From Gammaproteobacteria bacterium (lineage in GTDB: Bacteria; Pseudomonadota; Gammaproteobacteria; UBA6429; Thiohalophilaceae): DNA of 64,000 bases. The notes under the pieces are model-generated. The model ran no database searches. It was not told where the DNA came from and saw only the letters and a list, made by a program, of their open reading frames with translations. The DNA lies in NCBI GenBank assembly GCA_016125505.1, contig WGLP01000007.1, forward strand, positions 62,001 to 126,000, written 5' to 3'. Positions 23,264 to 32,636 of the stretch are shown here, piece by piece. The translations under genes were made by a program, and so were the position numbers. Positions within the stretch are counted from its first letter, which is position 1. Every line of letters starts with the position of its first letter.

Positions 23264-24622
23264 ATGTCTTCACGCGATATCAAGCCCGGCTGTGATCAGA
23301 TCATCGACATCCTGCCCGACCCCTTCGTCGTGATCGATCGCAATTTCCGCATTGTCGCCGCCAATCGCAAGTATACCGACCGCTTCGGCATTTCGCCGGA
23401 GGCCGTCATCGGTCAGTACTGCCACAAGGTCTCGCACCACTCCGACGTGCCGTGCAGCCAGCACGGCGAACACTGCCCGCTGGAAACGGTATTCGAGACC
23501 GGCCAGCCGACCCAGGTGATGCACATCCACTTCGACAAGGACGGCAAACAGGAATTCGTGCAGTTACAGGCCAACCCCATCCGCGACCAGGACGGGCAGG
23601 TGATGTACATGGGCGAGTACATCAATCCCATCAGCCAATACGATGACAAGGGCGCTTTATTGATTGGCCGCTCGCGCGCCCTGGTGCGCATGATCAGTAT
23701 CCTGCAACGCGTAGCCCCGACCCAGACCACGGTCTTGTTGCTGGGCGAAAGCGGGGTGGGCAAGGAGTGCGTCGCCCAATACCTGCACCAGTATTCCAGC
23801 CGCCCGGCGGGACCGTTCATCGTGGTGGACTGCGGCAGCCTGGGCGAGCAATTGATTGAAAGCGAATTGTTCGGCTACGAGAAAGGCGCCTTCACCGGGG
23901 CCAGTGCGCGCAAGAAGGGCCTGATTGAAGCCGCCAACGGCGGCACCCTGTTCATCGACGAGGTGGGCGAATTGCCGCTCGCCTTGCAGACCAAGTTATT
24001 ACGCGTGCTGGAGACCGGCAGTCTGCGCCGGGTCGGCGGGACCGATTACCTCCAGGTCGATACCCGCATCGTGGCGGCCACCCACCGCAATCTCAAACAG
24101 ATGGTGCAGGAGGGCCAGTTCCGCGAGGATTTGTATTACCGGCTCTCGGCCTTCCCCATCAATATCCCGGCCCTGCGCGAACGCAAGGATGATATTCCGT
24201 TACTGGCCGAACACTTCCTCGCCGCCATCGAGGAAGGCGAGCAGTACCTGCCGCTGGCGCCGCAGGTCATCGAGACCCTGCTCAGTTACGACTATCCCGG
24301 CAATGTGCGCGAGCTGCGCAACATCATGGAGCGCGCGGTGATCCTTGCTGCCGGCGCGGCCATTACCTCGGATCACCTCGTGTTTGAAGTGCAGGATGGC
24401 AGTAATGACAGCTATGCCGCGCGCGAACAGCTGCTGGATGACAAGCTGCATCAGGAAATGAATCAGCGCATGCTCAAGCGTCGCCGCAGTGAAGTTGACG
24501 AAGCCATCGTGTTACAGGCATTGCGTCAGCATAACGGGCATCGCAAGGCGGCGGCGCAAATGCTCGGGATCAGCGAGCGCACCCTGTATCGTTATATGAA
24601 CAAGCTGCGCGAGAATAGCTGA
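23264..24622 (+). CDS. fisR: FisR-type sulfane-sulfur-sensing sigma-54 activator
   Basis: 452 residues in three parts. An N-terminal PAS-like sensor holds Cys53, Cys64 and Cys71 ([20 protein letters not shown]). These are the same three numbers reported for the persulfide-sensing Cys of Cupriavidus FisR when the protein starts at 23264 (GAGGTGA upstream). The AAA+ domain has Walker A GESGVGKE, the sigma-54 contact loop [12 protein letters not shown] and Walker [13 protein letters not shown]. The C-terminal Fis helix-turn-helix is [20 protein letters not shown]. In the known system persulfide forms Cys crosslinks that switch on sigma-54 transcription of sqr. Here the gene lies directly after sqr, which itself has a sigma-54 promoter, so the same circuit is very likely. 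Confidence 0.93.
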   Translation: MSSRDIKPGCDQIIDILPDPFVVIDRNFRIVAANRKYTDRFGISPEAVIGQYCHKVSHHSDVPCSQHGEHCPLETVFETGQPTQVMHIHFDKDGKQEFVQLQANPIRDQDGQVMYMGEYINPISQYDDKGALLIGRSRALVRMISILQRVAPTQTTVLLLGESGVGKECVAQYLHQYSSRPAGPFIVVDCGSLGEQLIESELFGYEKGAFTGASARKKGLIEAANGGTLFIDEVGELPLALQTKLLRVLETGSLRRVGGTDYLQVDTRIVAATHRNLKQMVQEGQFREDLYYRLSAFPINIPALRERKDDIPLLAEHFLAAIEEGEQYLPLAPQVIETLLSYDYPGNVRELRNIMERAVILAAGAAITSDHLVFEVQDGSNDSYAAREQLLDDKLHQEMNQRMLKRRRSEVDEAIVLQALRQHNGHRKAAAQMLGISERTLYRYMNKLRENS

Positions 24623-24665
24623 CCCAGAATCCTGGACATCGAATCAATTTCAGCAGAAGCCGCGT

Positions 24666-25502
24666 ATGCAGTTTCGCGTTCGCCACCTTACCCACTACAG
24701 TTATGCGCGGGCAGTGAACCTCGCACCGCATATCATCCGTCTGCATCCGCGTGCCGATGCCAATGTCTTAGTGCAGGCCTATACGTGCGATATCGATCCC
24801 GTTCCGCGCGTGTGCAGTTACTGTCTGGATGATGCCGGTAACGTGGTATTACGTGTCGAGTTCGATACGCCCACCTTGCAATTGCAGATCGATTCCTGTT
24901 TTGTTGCCGATACACGTTCGAACGTGCATGACCTGCAGCCAGTGGCTGCAGGTCTGCCGGCGCACTACTCCCGGAAAGAAGCGGAAAGCCTGAAGGCGTA
25001 TTGCGAACAGCCGGTACTCGATGCAGTCGCCGGGAACTTGCTTGACGAGTTAACGCTTGCAAGCCATGGTCAGCCTTTATTGTTCCTGGATGCCTTGAAT
25101 ACGTATATTTATCGGCACATCAAACGTGAGATCCGCGATCTAGGCGCGCCGCAAACGCCAGCGCAAACCCTGACGCGCCGATGCGGCGCCTGTCGGGATC
25201 TTGCGGTGTTGTTTATCGCCGTGTGCAGGGCGCAGGGATTTGCCGCGCGGTTTGTCAGCGGATACCAGGCGAAAGCGGAAGTCGATCATGGTCAACGCTA
25301 TATGCATGCCTGGCCGGAAGTCTATGTCCCGGGCGTTGGCTGGCGCGGTTATGACCCGACCCACGCCAGCCTGGTCGATGACGCCCACGTTGCCGTTGCC
25401 GCCGCGTTTTCCCCGGCCGGCGCGGCACCGGTGGAAGGCAGCTATTACGGTGAGGCGGTCAGGTCGGAGTTAAGCTTTCGTCTCAGTATTGAAGTCGAAT
25501 GA
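24666..25502 (+). CDS. Transglutaminase-like protein (N-terminal beta + Cys-His-Asp core)
   Basis: 278 residues. The N-terminal bacterial transglutaminase-associated beta domain (FRVRHLTHYSYARAVNLAPH) is followed by the papain-like core with Cys in RRCGACRDLAVLFIAVCR, His in YMHAWPEVYVP and Asp in GYDPTHASL. The family includes cysteine proteases and amide-forming enzymes; substrates are usually unknown. Paralogous to 25507-26370 on the opposite strand, with which it converges (4 bases between stops). Starts 43 bases after fisR. Together with the DUF2126 gene it forms a trio commonly found together in bacteria, possibly for processing a peptide or protein tag. Confidence 0.85.
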   Translation: MQFRVRHLTHYSYARAVNLAPHIIRLHPRADANVLVQAYTCDIDPVPRVCSYCLDDAGNVVLRVEFDTPTLQLQIDSCFVADTRSNVHDLQPVAAGLPAHYSRKEAESLKAYCEQPVLDAVAGNLLDELTLASHGQPLLFLDALNTYIYRHIKREIRDLGAPQTPAQTLTRRCGACRDLAVLFIAVCRAQGFAARFVSGYQAKAEVDHGQRYMHAWPEVYVPGVGWRGYDPTHASLVDDAHVAVAAAFSPAGAAPVEGSYYGEAVRSELSFRLSIEVE

Positions 25503-25506
25503 CAAC

Positions 25507-26370
25507 TCAGAGCATCTTGACGTCGACGCAGACGGACATGCTCGACTGCGCGTTGGGTGAGCCGAGATAGGCCCCGGACACCGGCGGAATCGCTTCCGGG
25601 TGGCGGTGATGCGCCACAGCAATATGATCCTCGCTCACCAGCAGACCACTGGTGGAATCGAAACCCCACCAGCCTGAACCCGGTAAATACACTTCCGACC
25701 AGGCATGTGTGGAGCCGTGCTGATCGGTATTGTTTTCTGATGGTTGCAACAGATAACCGCTGACAAAGCGGCTGGCCAGGCCCAGCACGCGGCAGGCCTC
25801 GATGAACAAGGCAGCAAGATCCCGGCAGGAGCCGGAGCCGATGTTCATGGTTTGTTGCGGGGATTGCACACCGGGTTCTTCGCGTACCGTGTATTTGAAA
25901 TCCGCGACGATGGTCTTATTCAGGGTTTCGAGCAGGCTGACGGTATTGATCAACTTCCCGGGTTTATAAATCTTCTCCAGCCATTTCTGTACGACCAGAT
26001 AATCGCGGGGAAACACCGCCATTTGATACGGGATCAGATCGACCTGTTCCATCGGGTTGTAATGGAAGGGATAGGATTGCGCGGTTTCATCCATGCCGAA
26101 TTCCAGTGGTTGCGCGCCATAATGCTGCACCACGACATTGCTGGTGATATCCAGGACCGCGCTCTTGTCGAGAAAATCCACCATGGCAAGCGAGTTGCTG
26201 TAGATGTCGCGCTCCCAGCGAATCTGGTACGTGGGTGAGATCGACAACTCCGAAGATTCGATGCGCACGTCATGACCTTCCCGCGGACGTATATGCAGTT
26301 TGTGCGTATTGAATGTCACCGTTTCGGCGTATTCGTAACGTGTGTTATGTGTAATCTGGATACGGCGCAT
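25507..26370 (-). CDS. Transglutaminase-like protein, second copy
   Basis: 287 residues from MRRIQITHNTRYEYAETV. Same two-domain layout as the convergent neighbour: N-terminal beta domain, then the core with Cys in GSGSCRDLAALFIEACRVLG, His in STHAWSEVYLPGSGWWG and Asp in FDSTSGLLV. Ends in a strand-rich tail (SMSVCVDVKML). An open frame continues upstream to 27066 but overlaps the N-terminal part of the DUF2126 gene and lacks family similarity, so it is rejected. Divergent from the DUF2126 gene with about 150 bases between starts. Probably cytoplasmic; no signal peptide seen. Confidence 0.85.
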   Translation of the reverse strand: MRRIQITHNTRYEYAETVTFNTHKLHIRPREGHDVRIESSELSISPTYQIRWERDIYSNSLAMVDFLDKSAVLDITSNVVVQHYGAQPLEFGMDETAQSYPFHYNPMEQVDLIPYQMAVFPRDYLVVQKWLEKIYKPGKLINTVSLLETLNKTIVADFKYTVREEPGVQSPQQTMNIGSGSCRDLAALFIEACRVLGLASRFVSGYLLQPSENNTDQHGSTHAWSEVYLPGSGWWGFDSTSGLLVSEDHIAVAHHRHPEAIPPVSGAYLGSPNAQSSMSVCVDVKML

Positions 26371-26523
26371 CGCCTGGCTCGGATGGGCGTGGTGATATTG
26401 CCATAAGCATAACCGCTTACAATTTATTTGCCAGTACATCAGCCCAAGGGCGTATACTGTTTTTGTGACTATGCACGTCATGACCGCCAATCCGCACATC
26501 ATGTTTTCAGTTTGGCAGGGGTG

Positions 26524-28671
26524 ATGGAACACAAGGAATTCACGCAAATCCTCAAGGCACAAGACGAACGCATTTGTGCAATGGGTGTCGATGTCTGGGT
26601 CGGCATGGAGCCGACGTTTACCCGCCGTTTTGCCGAGACTCCCGAATGGTTGTCGGAAGCCCTTGGTCCCGAAAAACCAGGCTACGCGTACAAATTGCTG
26701 CGCGAAGTTTGTCAGCGCCAGCCGGGTGGGGTGGTCCTGCATACGCTGGGCAGGCAATACGCCGGTGAAGAGACGCCACGCTGGAGCGTGGGCTACTACG
26801 TAGCGCGTCAGCAACAATTTACCTGGGCAGGGCCGCCGAATCCGTATTTGCCACAGACAGTAATACCGAACAATGCAACCGACACGCAGGTCGATATAGA
26901 GCGTTTCTGGCTTGGCTTGCAAACGGCCTTGCAGGATGCAGGCTGGCAAGTATGTGGATTCAAGGTCGATGCGCCATTTTGTTATCGCTTGTTGTTTCGC
27001 TGTGACGGGCAGACGCCGCTTGCTGATGTGAACACCAAACCGCAACTGGGACGTGCCTCCGTGCATGCGCGGGAAATTCCTCTGGCAGGCCTGGTGGATG
27101 AACTGGCAGGGAACGGCGACTATCTCATCTGCCTGGACAAGTTGCTCGCTGACGATGCAAGACTGTCATGCACTGGTCTGCGCATCGAGCTGCCGGCCTT
27201 GCCGACAGTCGCGGTCTTTTTGCAGTTGCTGAAGGCGATTACGCAGGCCGCCGATGCGGCGGCGATTCCCGCCATCCTGTTTCAGGGATTTCCGCCGCCG
27301 GTGGATGCCAGTGTGGCATGGACGACCATTACCCCTGATCCCGCGGTGATCGAAATCAACCAGGCGCCTGAACCGGATGCAGAGCATTTCCATGAACGTG
27401 CGATGTTGTATTACGACGCGGCACAGGATGTCGGCCTGTATCCCTATCGCTTACATTATAACGGCGTCGTTTCCGACTCCGGCGGCGGCGGTCAGTTTAC
27501 GCTGGGCGGTACGGATGCGCTAAGCAGTCCCTTTTTCCGTTATCCGCATTTGTTGCCGCGACTGATACGGTATTTCAATGTACATCCCTCGCTGTCTTTC
27601 TGGTTTGCGCCGCCTTCTATCGGTAGTTCCAGTCAGTCGCCGCGCGTCGATGAAGGGTTATACGAAGCGTATCGTGAACTGGCGATCGCCCTGGAGCAAC
27701 TGGAGAAGGTCGAGAATCCCTCCGCGGAATTCATCTGGCGCAGTCTGAGTCCGTTTCTGGTTGACCCTTCGGGCAATCCGCACCGCAGTGAATTGAATAT
27801 CGAGAAGCTCTGGAATCCGTACCTGCCGGGGCGCGGCTGTCTGGGCCTGCTGGAGTTTCGCGCGTTTCGCATGTCGCGCAGCGCCCGCTGCGCCACGGCG
27901 ATCGCTGTCTTGTTGCGCAGCGTGGTCGCGATGTTGAGCCGGGAAGATAAAGCGGAGCGCCTGCGGGATTACGGCGCAGACTTGCACGATAAATTTGCAC
28001 TGCCGTTTTTTCTCTGCCGGGACCTGGAACAGGTGTTCGCGGACCTGGCGCAGGCAGGCCTGCCTGTGCATGAATTAATGCAGACCTTGTTACTGGAAGA
28101 ACCGGTACGTTTCATCGGCAAGGTGGTATTTCACGGTTGTTATCTTGAATTACATCAGGCGCTGGAATTCTGGCCGCTGGTCGGCGATGTTGCCTCGCAG
28201 GAGCGCGGCGGATCGCGTCTTGTCGATGCCAGTACCACACGGCTGCAAATCTGCATGGGGATGGAGGCACCTGACACCTTGCCGTGGGAGGGCTGGGAAG
28301 TCTGCGTGGATGGTTACCGAATACCATTGCATGCGGAACAAGATCAGCAGGAGTCGATCAGACTCACCGGCGTACGCTATCGCCATTTCCAGCCGAACAT
28401 CGGTTTGCATCCGGGCATCCCGGCGCGTCAATGCATCACCTTTGTGCTGCTGCATCGTGATCTGAAGGAGGCCCTGGAAGTCACGTTTCATGAATGGCAA
28501 CCGCAGGGCCTGGCGTATGCAGGATTGCCTCTGGATATGGCGGACGCTGCACAGCGCCGCTATGAACGCCTGACCACGCGCGTGATTGCCGTAAGTCACC
28601 ATGATCAGGTCAGGCCGCCGCCGGCGTCGGCAGTCACGCCCTATTGTCTGGACCTGCGCCGTCTGCCTTAA
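26524..28671 (+). CDS. DUF2126 protein (transglutaminase-associated, ATP-grasp-like)
   Basis: 715 residues. VDVWVGMEPTFTRRFAETPEW near the start, WSVGYYVARQQQFTWAG, HYNGVVSDSGGGGQFTLGG, HPSLSFWFAPPSIGSSSQSPRVDEG in two parts, LVDPSGNPHRSELNIEKLWNP and GCLGLLEFRAFRM all belong to the DUF2126 family. This family usually forms the C-terminal half of a large transglutaminase-like protein and resembles glutamate-cysteine ligase/ATP-grasp enzymes. Here it is a separate gene beside two transglutaminase-like genes. It may ligate or activate a peptide substrate (inference). The start at 26524 (MEHKEF) is chosen after CAGGGG; an in-frame start at 26428 is less likely. Confidence 0.82.
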   Translation: MEHKEFTQILKAQDERICAMGVDVWVGMEPTFTRRFAETPEWLSEALGPEKPGYAYKLLREVCQRQPGGVVLHTLGRQYAGEETPRWSVGYYVARQQQFTWAGPPNPYLPQTVIPNNATDTQVDIERFWLGLQTALQDAGWQVCGFKVDAPFCYRLLFRCDGQTPLADVNTKPQLGRASVHAREIPLAGLVDELAGNGDYLICLDKLLADDARLSCTGLRIELPALPTVAVFLQLLKAITQAADAAAIPAILFQGFPPPVDASVAWTTITPDPAVIEINQAPEPDAEHFHERAMLYYDAAQDVGLYPYRLHYNGVVSDSGGGGQFTLGGTDALSSPFFRYPHLLPRLIRYFNVHPSLSFWFAPPSIGSSSQSPRVDEGLYEAYRELAIALEQLEKVENPSAEFIWRSLSPFLVDPSGNPHRSELNIEKLWNPYLPGRGCLGLLEFRAFRMSRSARCATAIAVLLRSVVAMLSREDKAERLRDYGADLHDKFALPFFLCRDLEQVFADLAQAGLPVHELMQTLLLEEPVRFIGKVVFHGCYLELHQALEFWPLVGDVASQERGGSRLVDASTTRLQICMGMEAPDTLPWEGWEVCVDGYRIPLHAEQDQQESIRLTGVRYRHFQPNIGLHPGIPARQCITFVLLHRDLKEALEVTFHEWQPQGLAYAGLPLDMADAAQRRYERLTTRVIAVSHHDQVRPPPASAVTPYCLDLRRLP

Positions 28672-28674
28672 GGA

Positions 28675-29538
28675 TTATTCACGTGGCTTGTTGATACCCG
28701 TGTGTTGCTTTTCGTAATTAACCAGGGCAATGCCGCCGAGGATGGCGATTGCGCTGAGTACCAGGCGCAGCGTCATGGCTTCGCCGAGGAGAAGGATACC
28801 GCCGACGGCGGCGATTACCGGTACAGTTAATTGCATGGTGGCTGCGCTGGTTGCCTTGAGTGATGGCAGGACCATGTACCAGATGGTGTAACCCAGGCCG
28901 GAGGTGATGGCACCCGAGGCGATGGCGTATCCGACACCGGCCTTATCCAGCACGGTATGCTGCAAGGTGATCACGCTCAGGATGATCGCGATGGGCACGG
29001 CGCGCATGAAATTTCCTGCGGTCACCTGCATGGGATTGCCTTCGCTCTTGCCACGCAGGGAATACACACCCCAGGCGATACCGGCCGCCAGCATCAACAT
29101 CGAACCGACCAGCGGCGGCGCCGACAGTCCGGGTAACAGGAGTCCTACCAGTCCGGCGAAGGCAACGACGATACCAATGAACTCCAGGCGCAGCAGACGT
29201 TCACCGCGCCAGAGACCATGACCGATCATGGTGACCTGGACTGCACCAAACAGGAGTAAGGCACCGGTCGCCGCCGGCAGGCTGATGTAGGCGAAGGAAA
29301 ATGTGGCGGCATAGGTGAACAGGCTCAGGGCCGACAACCAACTGCCGTTGCCGGTGGCTTTCGTGCGCCGCAACTGTACGACCAGCCATAACACGAGTGC
29401 ACCGGCGAGCAGGCGGATCAGTGTAAAACTGGCGGCATCAATCTGGGTGTCTCTGAGTGCGGCGCGACACAACAGGGAGTTGCCGGCGAAGGCCATCAAG
29501 GTCAGGGTCGTCAGAATAAAGATACGTGCACGTGGCAT
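28675..29538 (-). CDS. DMT-superfamily (EamA) transporter
   Basis: 287 residues with about ten transmembrane helices in two EamA repeats (first repeat around NSLLCRAALRDTQIDAASFTLIR, second around GSMLMLAAGIAWGVYSLRG and GLGYTIWYMVLPSLKATSAATMQLTVPV in parts). Inner-membrane exporter of metabolites or amino acids; substrate not predictable. Convergent with DUF2126, three bases apart. ATG at 29538. It lies 39 bases after the antiporter gene on the same strand and may share its transcript. Confidence 0.88.
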   Translation of the reverse strand: MPRARIFILTTLTLMAFAGNSLLCRAALRDTQIDAASFTLIRLLAGALVLWLVVQLRRTKATGNGSWLSALSLFTYAATFSFAYISLPAATGALLLFGAVQVTMIGHGLWRGERLLRLEFIGIVVAFAGLVGLLLPGLSAPPLVGSMLMLAAGIAWGVYSLRGKSEGNPMQVTAGNFMRAVPIAIILSVITLQHTVLDKAGVGYAIASGAITSGLGYTIWYMVLPSLKATSAATMQLTVPVIAAVGGILLLGEAMTLRLVLSAIAILGGIALVNYEKQHTGINKPRE

Positions 29539-29577
29539 GGCGCGATTTTCCCTGAACAGAAGGTGCGGCGGTTGTGG

Positions 29578-31410
29578 TTATGACGCCTTGGGCGTTTTGT
29601 TGTTGTCTGCCGGCGGCGTTGTTTGTTCCGCTGGCGGAATCAGGCTGATGATCGTCCAGCCGACGGCAGGATTGAGTTCACGCTCGGCGGTATACACCAG
29701 CAATTTACCACGCGGCGTGATGGCGAATAAGGGCACGGCGCGAAAATATTTTTTATAGTACTCATCGAAACCGAATTCTTCGCTCAGCTTAGTACTGCGA
29801 ATCTCCGCGCCTTCACCCAGCATGGCCGAGAGTTTTTTAAAACTGACATCCTCGCCGAAGGCGAGGTGGCCATAGCGTGGCTTGCCGGTTTTGTTGTCGC
29901 CTTCTTTCTCCGAGGTGATTTGCAGACTGTAGATGTTGGCGACACCGAACTCGTTGCGATAGCGGGTGGCGGCCAGCGCATTCTCTTCCTGCGCGGCGGA
30001 CAGGGCAAGCAGTTGGCCGGTGCCCACCAGGTCCAGGCGGCGATCGGCATGTTCGGAGACAACATTGCCGAAAAAGGTCGGCAGGTTATCCATGAGTGCA
30101 GCGCGCGTATTGCTCCAGCTGGCATCCGCCAGTTGAATACGAAAACCGTGTTTTTGCAGGGCGCGTCCAATCGCGCGTGCCAGCGGATTGGCGCCGACGA
30201 TAAGAAAGCCGGTGGGATCCGGTTCCGCCACGCGCAACCACATGGCAATCAGACGTGCAGTGGAGCTTTGCAAGGCCACGGTGCCCAGGATGACAATGAA
30301 GGTCATGGGCACCAGCAGTTCGGCCTGCGCATAACCTTGTTGTTGCAGTTGCAGTGCAAACAGGGCGGCAACCGCCGCGGCCACGATGCCGCGTGGTGCT
30401 ATCCAGGCCAGCAGGGCGCGCTCGCGCCAGTTCAATGACGAGCCCCAGGTGGAGACAAAGACCTTCACCGGGCGGCCGACGAGTTGCATGATCAATAATA
30501 CGCCCAGGGCGTGCCAGCCCAGTTGGGTCACGCGCGCAAAATCGATCCGCGCGGCAAGAATGATAAACAGGCCGGAGATCAGCACGATGCTCAGGGTCTC
30601 CTTGAAATCCAGGATCTCACGCACATCCACGCCCCTTGTGTTGGCTAGCCACACGCCCATCACGGTCACGGTCAACAAGCCGGATTCAGGTTGAAGATGA
30701 TTGGACAGGGCAAACACGCCAAACACCATCATTAAGGTAGCGACGTTGTGCAAAAACTCCGGCAGCCAATGCCGACGCAAGACCACGCCCCAGACATAAC
30801 CGGCAATGGCGCCAAAACTGAATCCGATGAAAAGCTGGCTGGCAAAACTCAGCAGGGTGTGACCCAGGGCCGCGCCGCCGCTGCCGGCGATAATGAATTC
30901 GAAGACCAGTACCGCCAGCAAGGCGCCGATGGGATCGATGGCAATGCCTTCCCAGCGCAGGATGTTGGACAGGCGCGCCGTCGGACGCACCGTCCGCAGC
31001 ATGGGCACGATCACGGTAGGGCCGGTAACGACCGTCAGGGCGCCGAACAGCAACGCTAATTCAAACGGGATACGCAGTAACCAATAGGCGGCAAGCGTGG
31101 TGATGGTCCAGGTCGTCAGTACCCCGACACTCAGCAGGCGCTGTACTACGGATTCCAGTCCTTTAATTTCGCTGAATTTGAGTGTGAGGCTGCCTTCGAA
31201 CAACACGACGGCGACGGAGAGGGAGACAATGGGAAACAGCAAATTGCCGAACAGGGTGTCCGGATCGAGTAAGCCGGTGACCGGACCGAGGACGATGCCC
31301 GACAGCAATAGAAATAAAATCGCCGGCAGTTTCACCCACCAGGCAAACCACTGACAGGCTAGCGCGGTCAGGCCGATACCGGCCAGGCTCAGGACGATGG
31401 TTTCGTTCAT
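29578..31410 (-). CDS. CPA1-type cation/proton antiporter with C-terminal RCK-like domain
   Basis: 610 residues. About twelve transmembrane helices including GSLTLKFSEIKGLESVV, the ion-site region GPTVIVPMLRTVRPTARL and WEGIAIDPIGALLAVLVFEF (Asp-Pro pair) and LLAWIAPRGIVAAAVAALFA. This is NhaP-like. After residue about 410 a soluble Rossmann part begins (FLIVGANPLARAIGRALQKHG), as in RCK/TrkA-N regulators, followed by a region with a C-terminal beta-fold ending in a Thr/Pro tail. Exchanges Na+ or K+ for protons in the inner membrane. The ATG at 31410 precedes the first helix; further upstream frame has no membrane segment. Confidence 0.88.
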   Translation of the reverse strand: MNETIVLSLAGIGLTALACQWFAWWVKLPAILFLLLSGIVLGPVTGLLDPDTLFGNLLFPIVSLSVAVVLFEGSLTLKFSEIKGLESVVQRLLSVGVLTTWTITTLAAYWLLRIPFELALLFGALTVVTGPTVIVPMLRTVRPTARLSNILRWEGIAIDPIGALLAVLVFEFIIAGSGGAALGHTLLSFASQLFIGFSFGAIAGYVWGVVLRRHWLPEFLHNVATLMMVFGVFALSNHLQPESGLLTVTVMGVWLANTRGVDVREILDFKETLSIVLISGLFIILAARIDFARVTQLGWHALGVLLIMQLVGRPVKVFVSTWGSSLNWRERALLAWIAPRGIVAAAVAALFALQLQQQGYAQAELLVPMTFIVILGTVALQSSTARLIAMWLRVAEPDPTGFLIVGANPLARAIGRALQKHGFRIQLADASWSNTRAALMDNLPTFFGNVVSEHADRRLDLVGTGQLLALSAAQEENALAATRYRNEFGVANIYSLQITSEKEGDNKTGKPRYGHLAFGEDVSFKKLSAMLGEGAEIRSTKLSEEFGFDEYYKKYFRAVPLFAITPRGKLLVYTAERELNPAVGWTIISLIPPAEQTTPPADNNKTPKAS

Positions 31411-31457
31411 GCCTGAAGCGTAGCGATTTGCGCTATGACAATCCAGTCTGCGCGGTT

Positions 31458-31781
31458 TTACTCTTGTGCAAACAGGACCGTCCATGCCTGTTCCGAGCCG
31501 GCGAATAGACCTAAATCGCTGCGTACCGGGCGCGCACATGGACTGGCCCCGACGGCAGTGGCGACTGTCGCGGCAGCGGGAGAGAAAAAGATCACGGTCT
31601 CACAATGCAGATGGGTTACAGACTCATGGCGAATGAACAGTGCCATATCCATTGGCTGGTGGCGTTGTTCATATTCAGCGGTGAATAGCGCATGAAGGTG
31701 ATCGAGTACAGGCTCGGCCAGGAGCGGGTCGCCAAGATTTTTACGAAACCATTGCTGCATAAGCTGATCTGCCAGTGTCAT
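31458..31781 (-). CDS. Small hypothetical protein, 107 residues
   Basis: MTLADQLMQQWFRKNLGDPL, then EPVLDHLHALFTAEYEQR and FIRHESVTHLHCETVIFFSP. The first two thirds look like a real soluble alpha/beta protein; the end is low complexity. No family recognised. It lies between the ABC permease and the antiporter on the same strand, 48 bases from each, which supports coding. Codon use is like its neighbours. No strong ribosome-binding site is visible. Confidence 0.55.
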   Translation of the reverse strand: MTLADQLMQQWFRKNLGDPLLAEPVLDHLHALFTAEYEQRHQPMDMALFIRHESVTHLHCETVIFFSPAAATVATAVGASPCARPVRSDLGLFAGSEQAWTVLFAQE

Positions 31782-31829
31782 TGACAGTATCGACCATAAA
31801 ACACGGATGCGCGATATCTGGCGCTGCGT

Positions 31830-32612
31830 TCAGGAGATAATGCGCGGATAGATCCAGCCGCCGAGCATGATGAGCAATAATAAGATCACAAACAGCACGG
31901 CGTAATCCGTACTCAGGCCCAGCGTGCTTTGGCCGCCGACCAGGGTGAGTGCGCGCAGGCCATCGACTTCATACGTCAGCGGATTCACATGCGCGATGGT
32001 CTTTAACCAGCCGGGCATAATATCCGTGGGATAGATCGCATTGCTGGCAAAGAACAGGGGCATGGTCATCACCTGGCCGATGCCCATAAAGCGTTCCCGG
32101 GTCTTGACTAGGCAGGCGATAATCAGGGAAAAGGTCGAAAACAGGGTTGCGCCTAACAATACAAATAGCAGCACCCCGATTAATGCGCTGGGGTTGAGAT
32201 TGATATGCACGCCCAGGATAAAAGCCAACAGATAAATGAGTACAGCCTGTGACAGGGCGCGCGCCCCGGCGGAAACGGATTTCCCCAGCACCAGGGCGGT
32301 ACGCGGGGTCGGACTCACCAGGAATTTATGTACGATCCCGAGGTCGCGTTCCCAGATGATGGAGATGCCGTTGAAGATCGCCACAAACAATACGCTCTGC
32401 GCCAGGATGCCCGGCATTAAAAAATCCATATAACTCAGGTTGCCGGTAGGAATGATATGCGTGTGACTGAAGACCTGGCCGAATACCAGCAGCCATAAGG
32501 CCGGTTGCACGGCGCGGGTGAGCAGTTCGGTGGGGTCATGGCGTAACTTGCGTATTTCCATCCCGGCGATAGCCAGGGTTTTTGTGACAAAACGAGCGGG
32601 CGTGGTGATCAT
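31830..32612 (-). CDS. ABC-2 type transporter permease
   Basis: 260 residues, six transmembrane helices in the ABC-2 pattern (ALWLLVFGQVFSHTHI, SYMDFLMPGILAQSVLF, IWERDLGIVHKFLVSPTPRT, ALSQAVLIYLLAFILGV, LFFASNAIYPTDIMPGWL, YAVLFVILLLLIMLGGWIYP). The segment with WERDLGIVHKFLVSPTPR is the cytoplasmic coupling loop. It pairs with the ATPase 24 bases upstream; together they form a DrrAB-like exporter for drugs, lipids or polysaccharide. The substrate is not evident from context. Confidence 0.92.
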   Translation of the reverse strand: MITTPARFVTKTLAIAGMEIRKLRHDPTELLTRAVQPALWLLVFGQVFSHTHIIPTGNLSYMDFLMPGILAQSVLFVAIFNGISIIWERDLGIVHKFLVSPTPRTALVLGKSVSAGARALSQAVLIYLLAFILGVHINLNPSALIGVLLFVLLGATLFSTFSLIIACLVKTRERFMGIGQVMTMPLFFASNAIYPTDIMPGWLKTIAHVNPLTYEVDGLRALTLVGGQSTLGLSTDYAVLFVILLLLIMLGGWIYPRIIS

Positions 32613-32636
32613 GCTGATGTCCTGTATGCGTTCTTA

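Noticed and set aside
26371-27066. N-terminal extension of the second transglutaminase-like gene
   Set aside because: The extension overlaps the DUF2126 gene, lacks similarity to the family, and the family domain begins exactly at MRRIQITH (26370).
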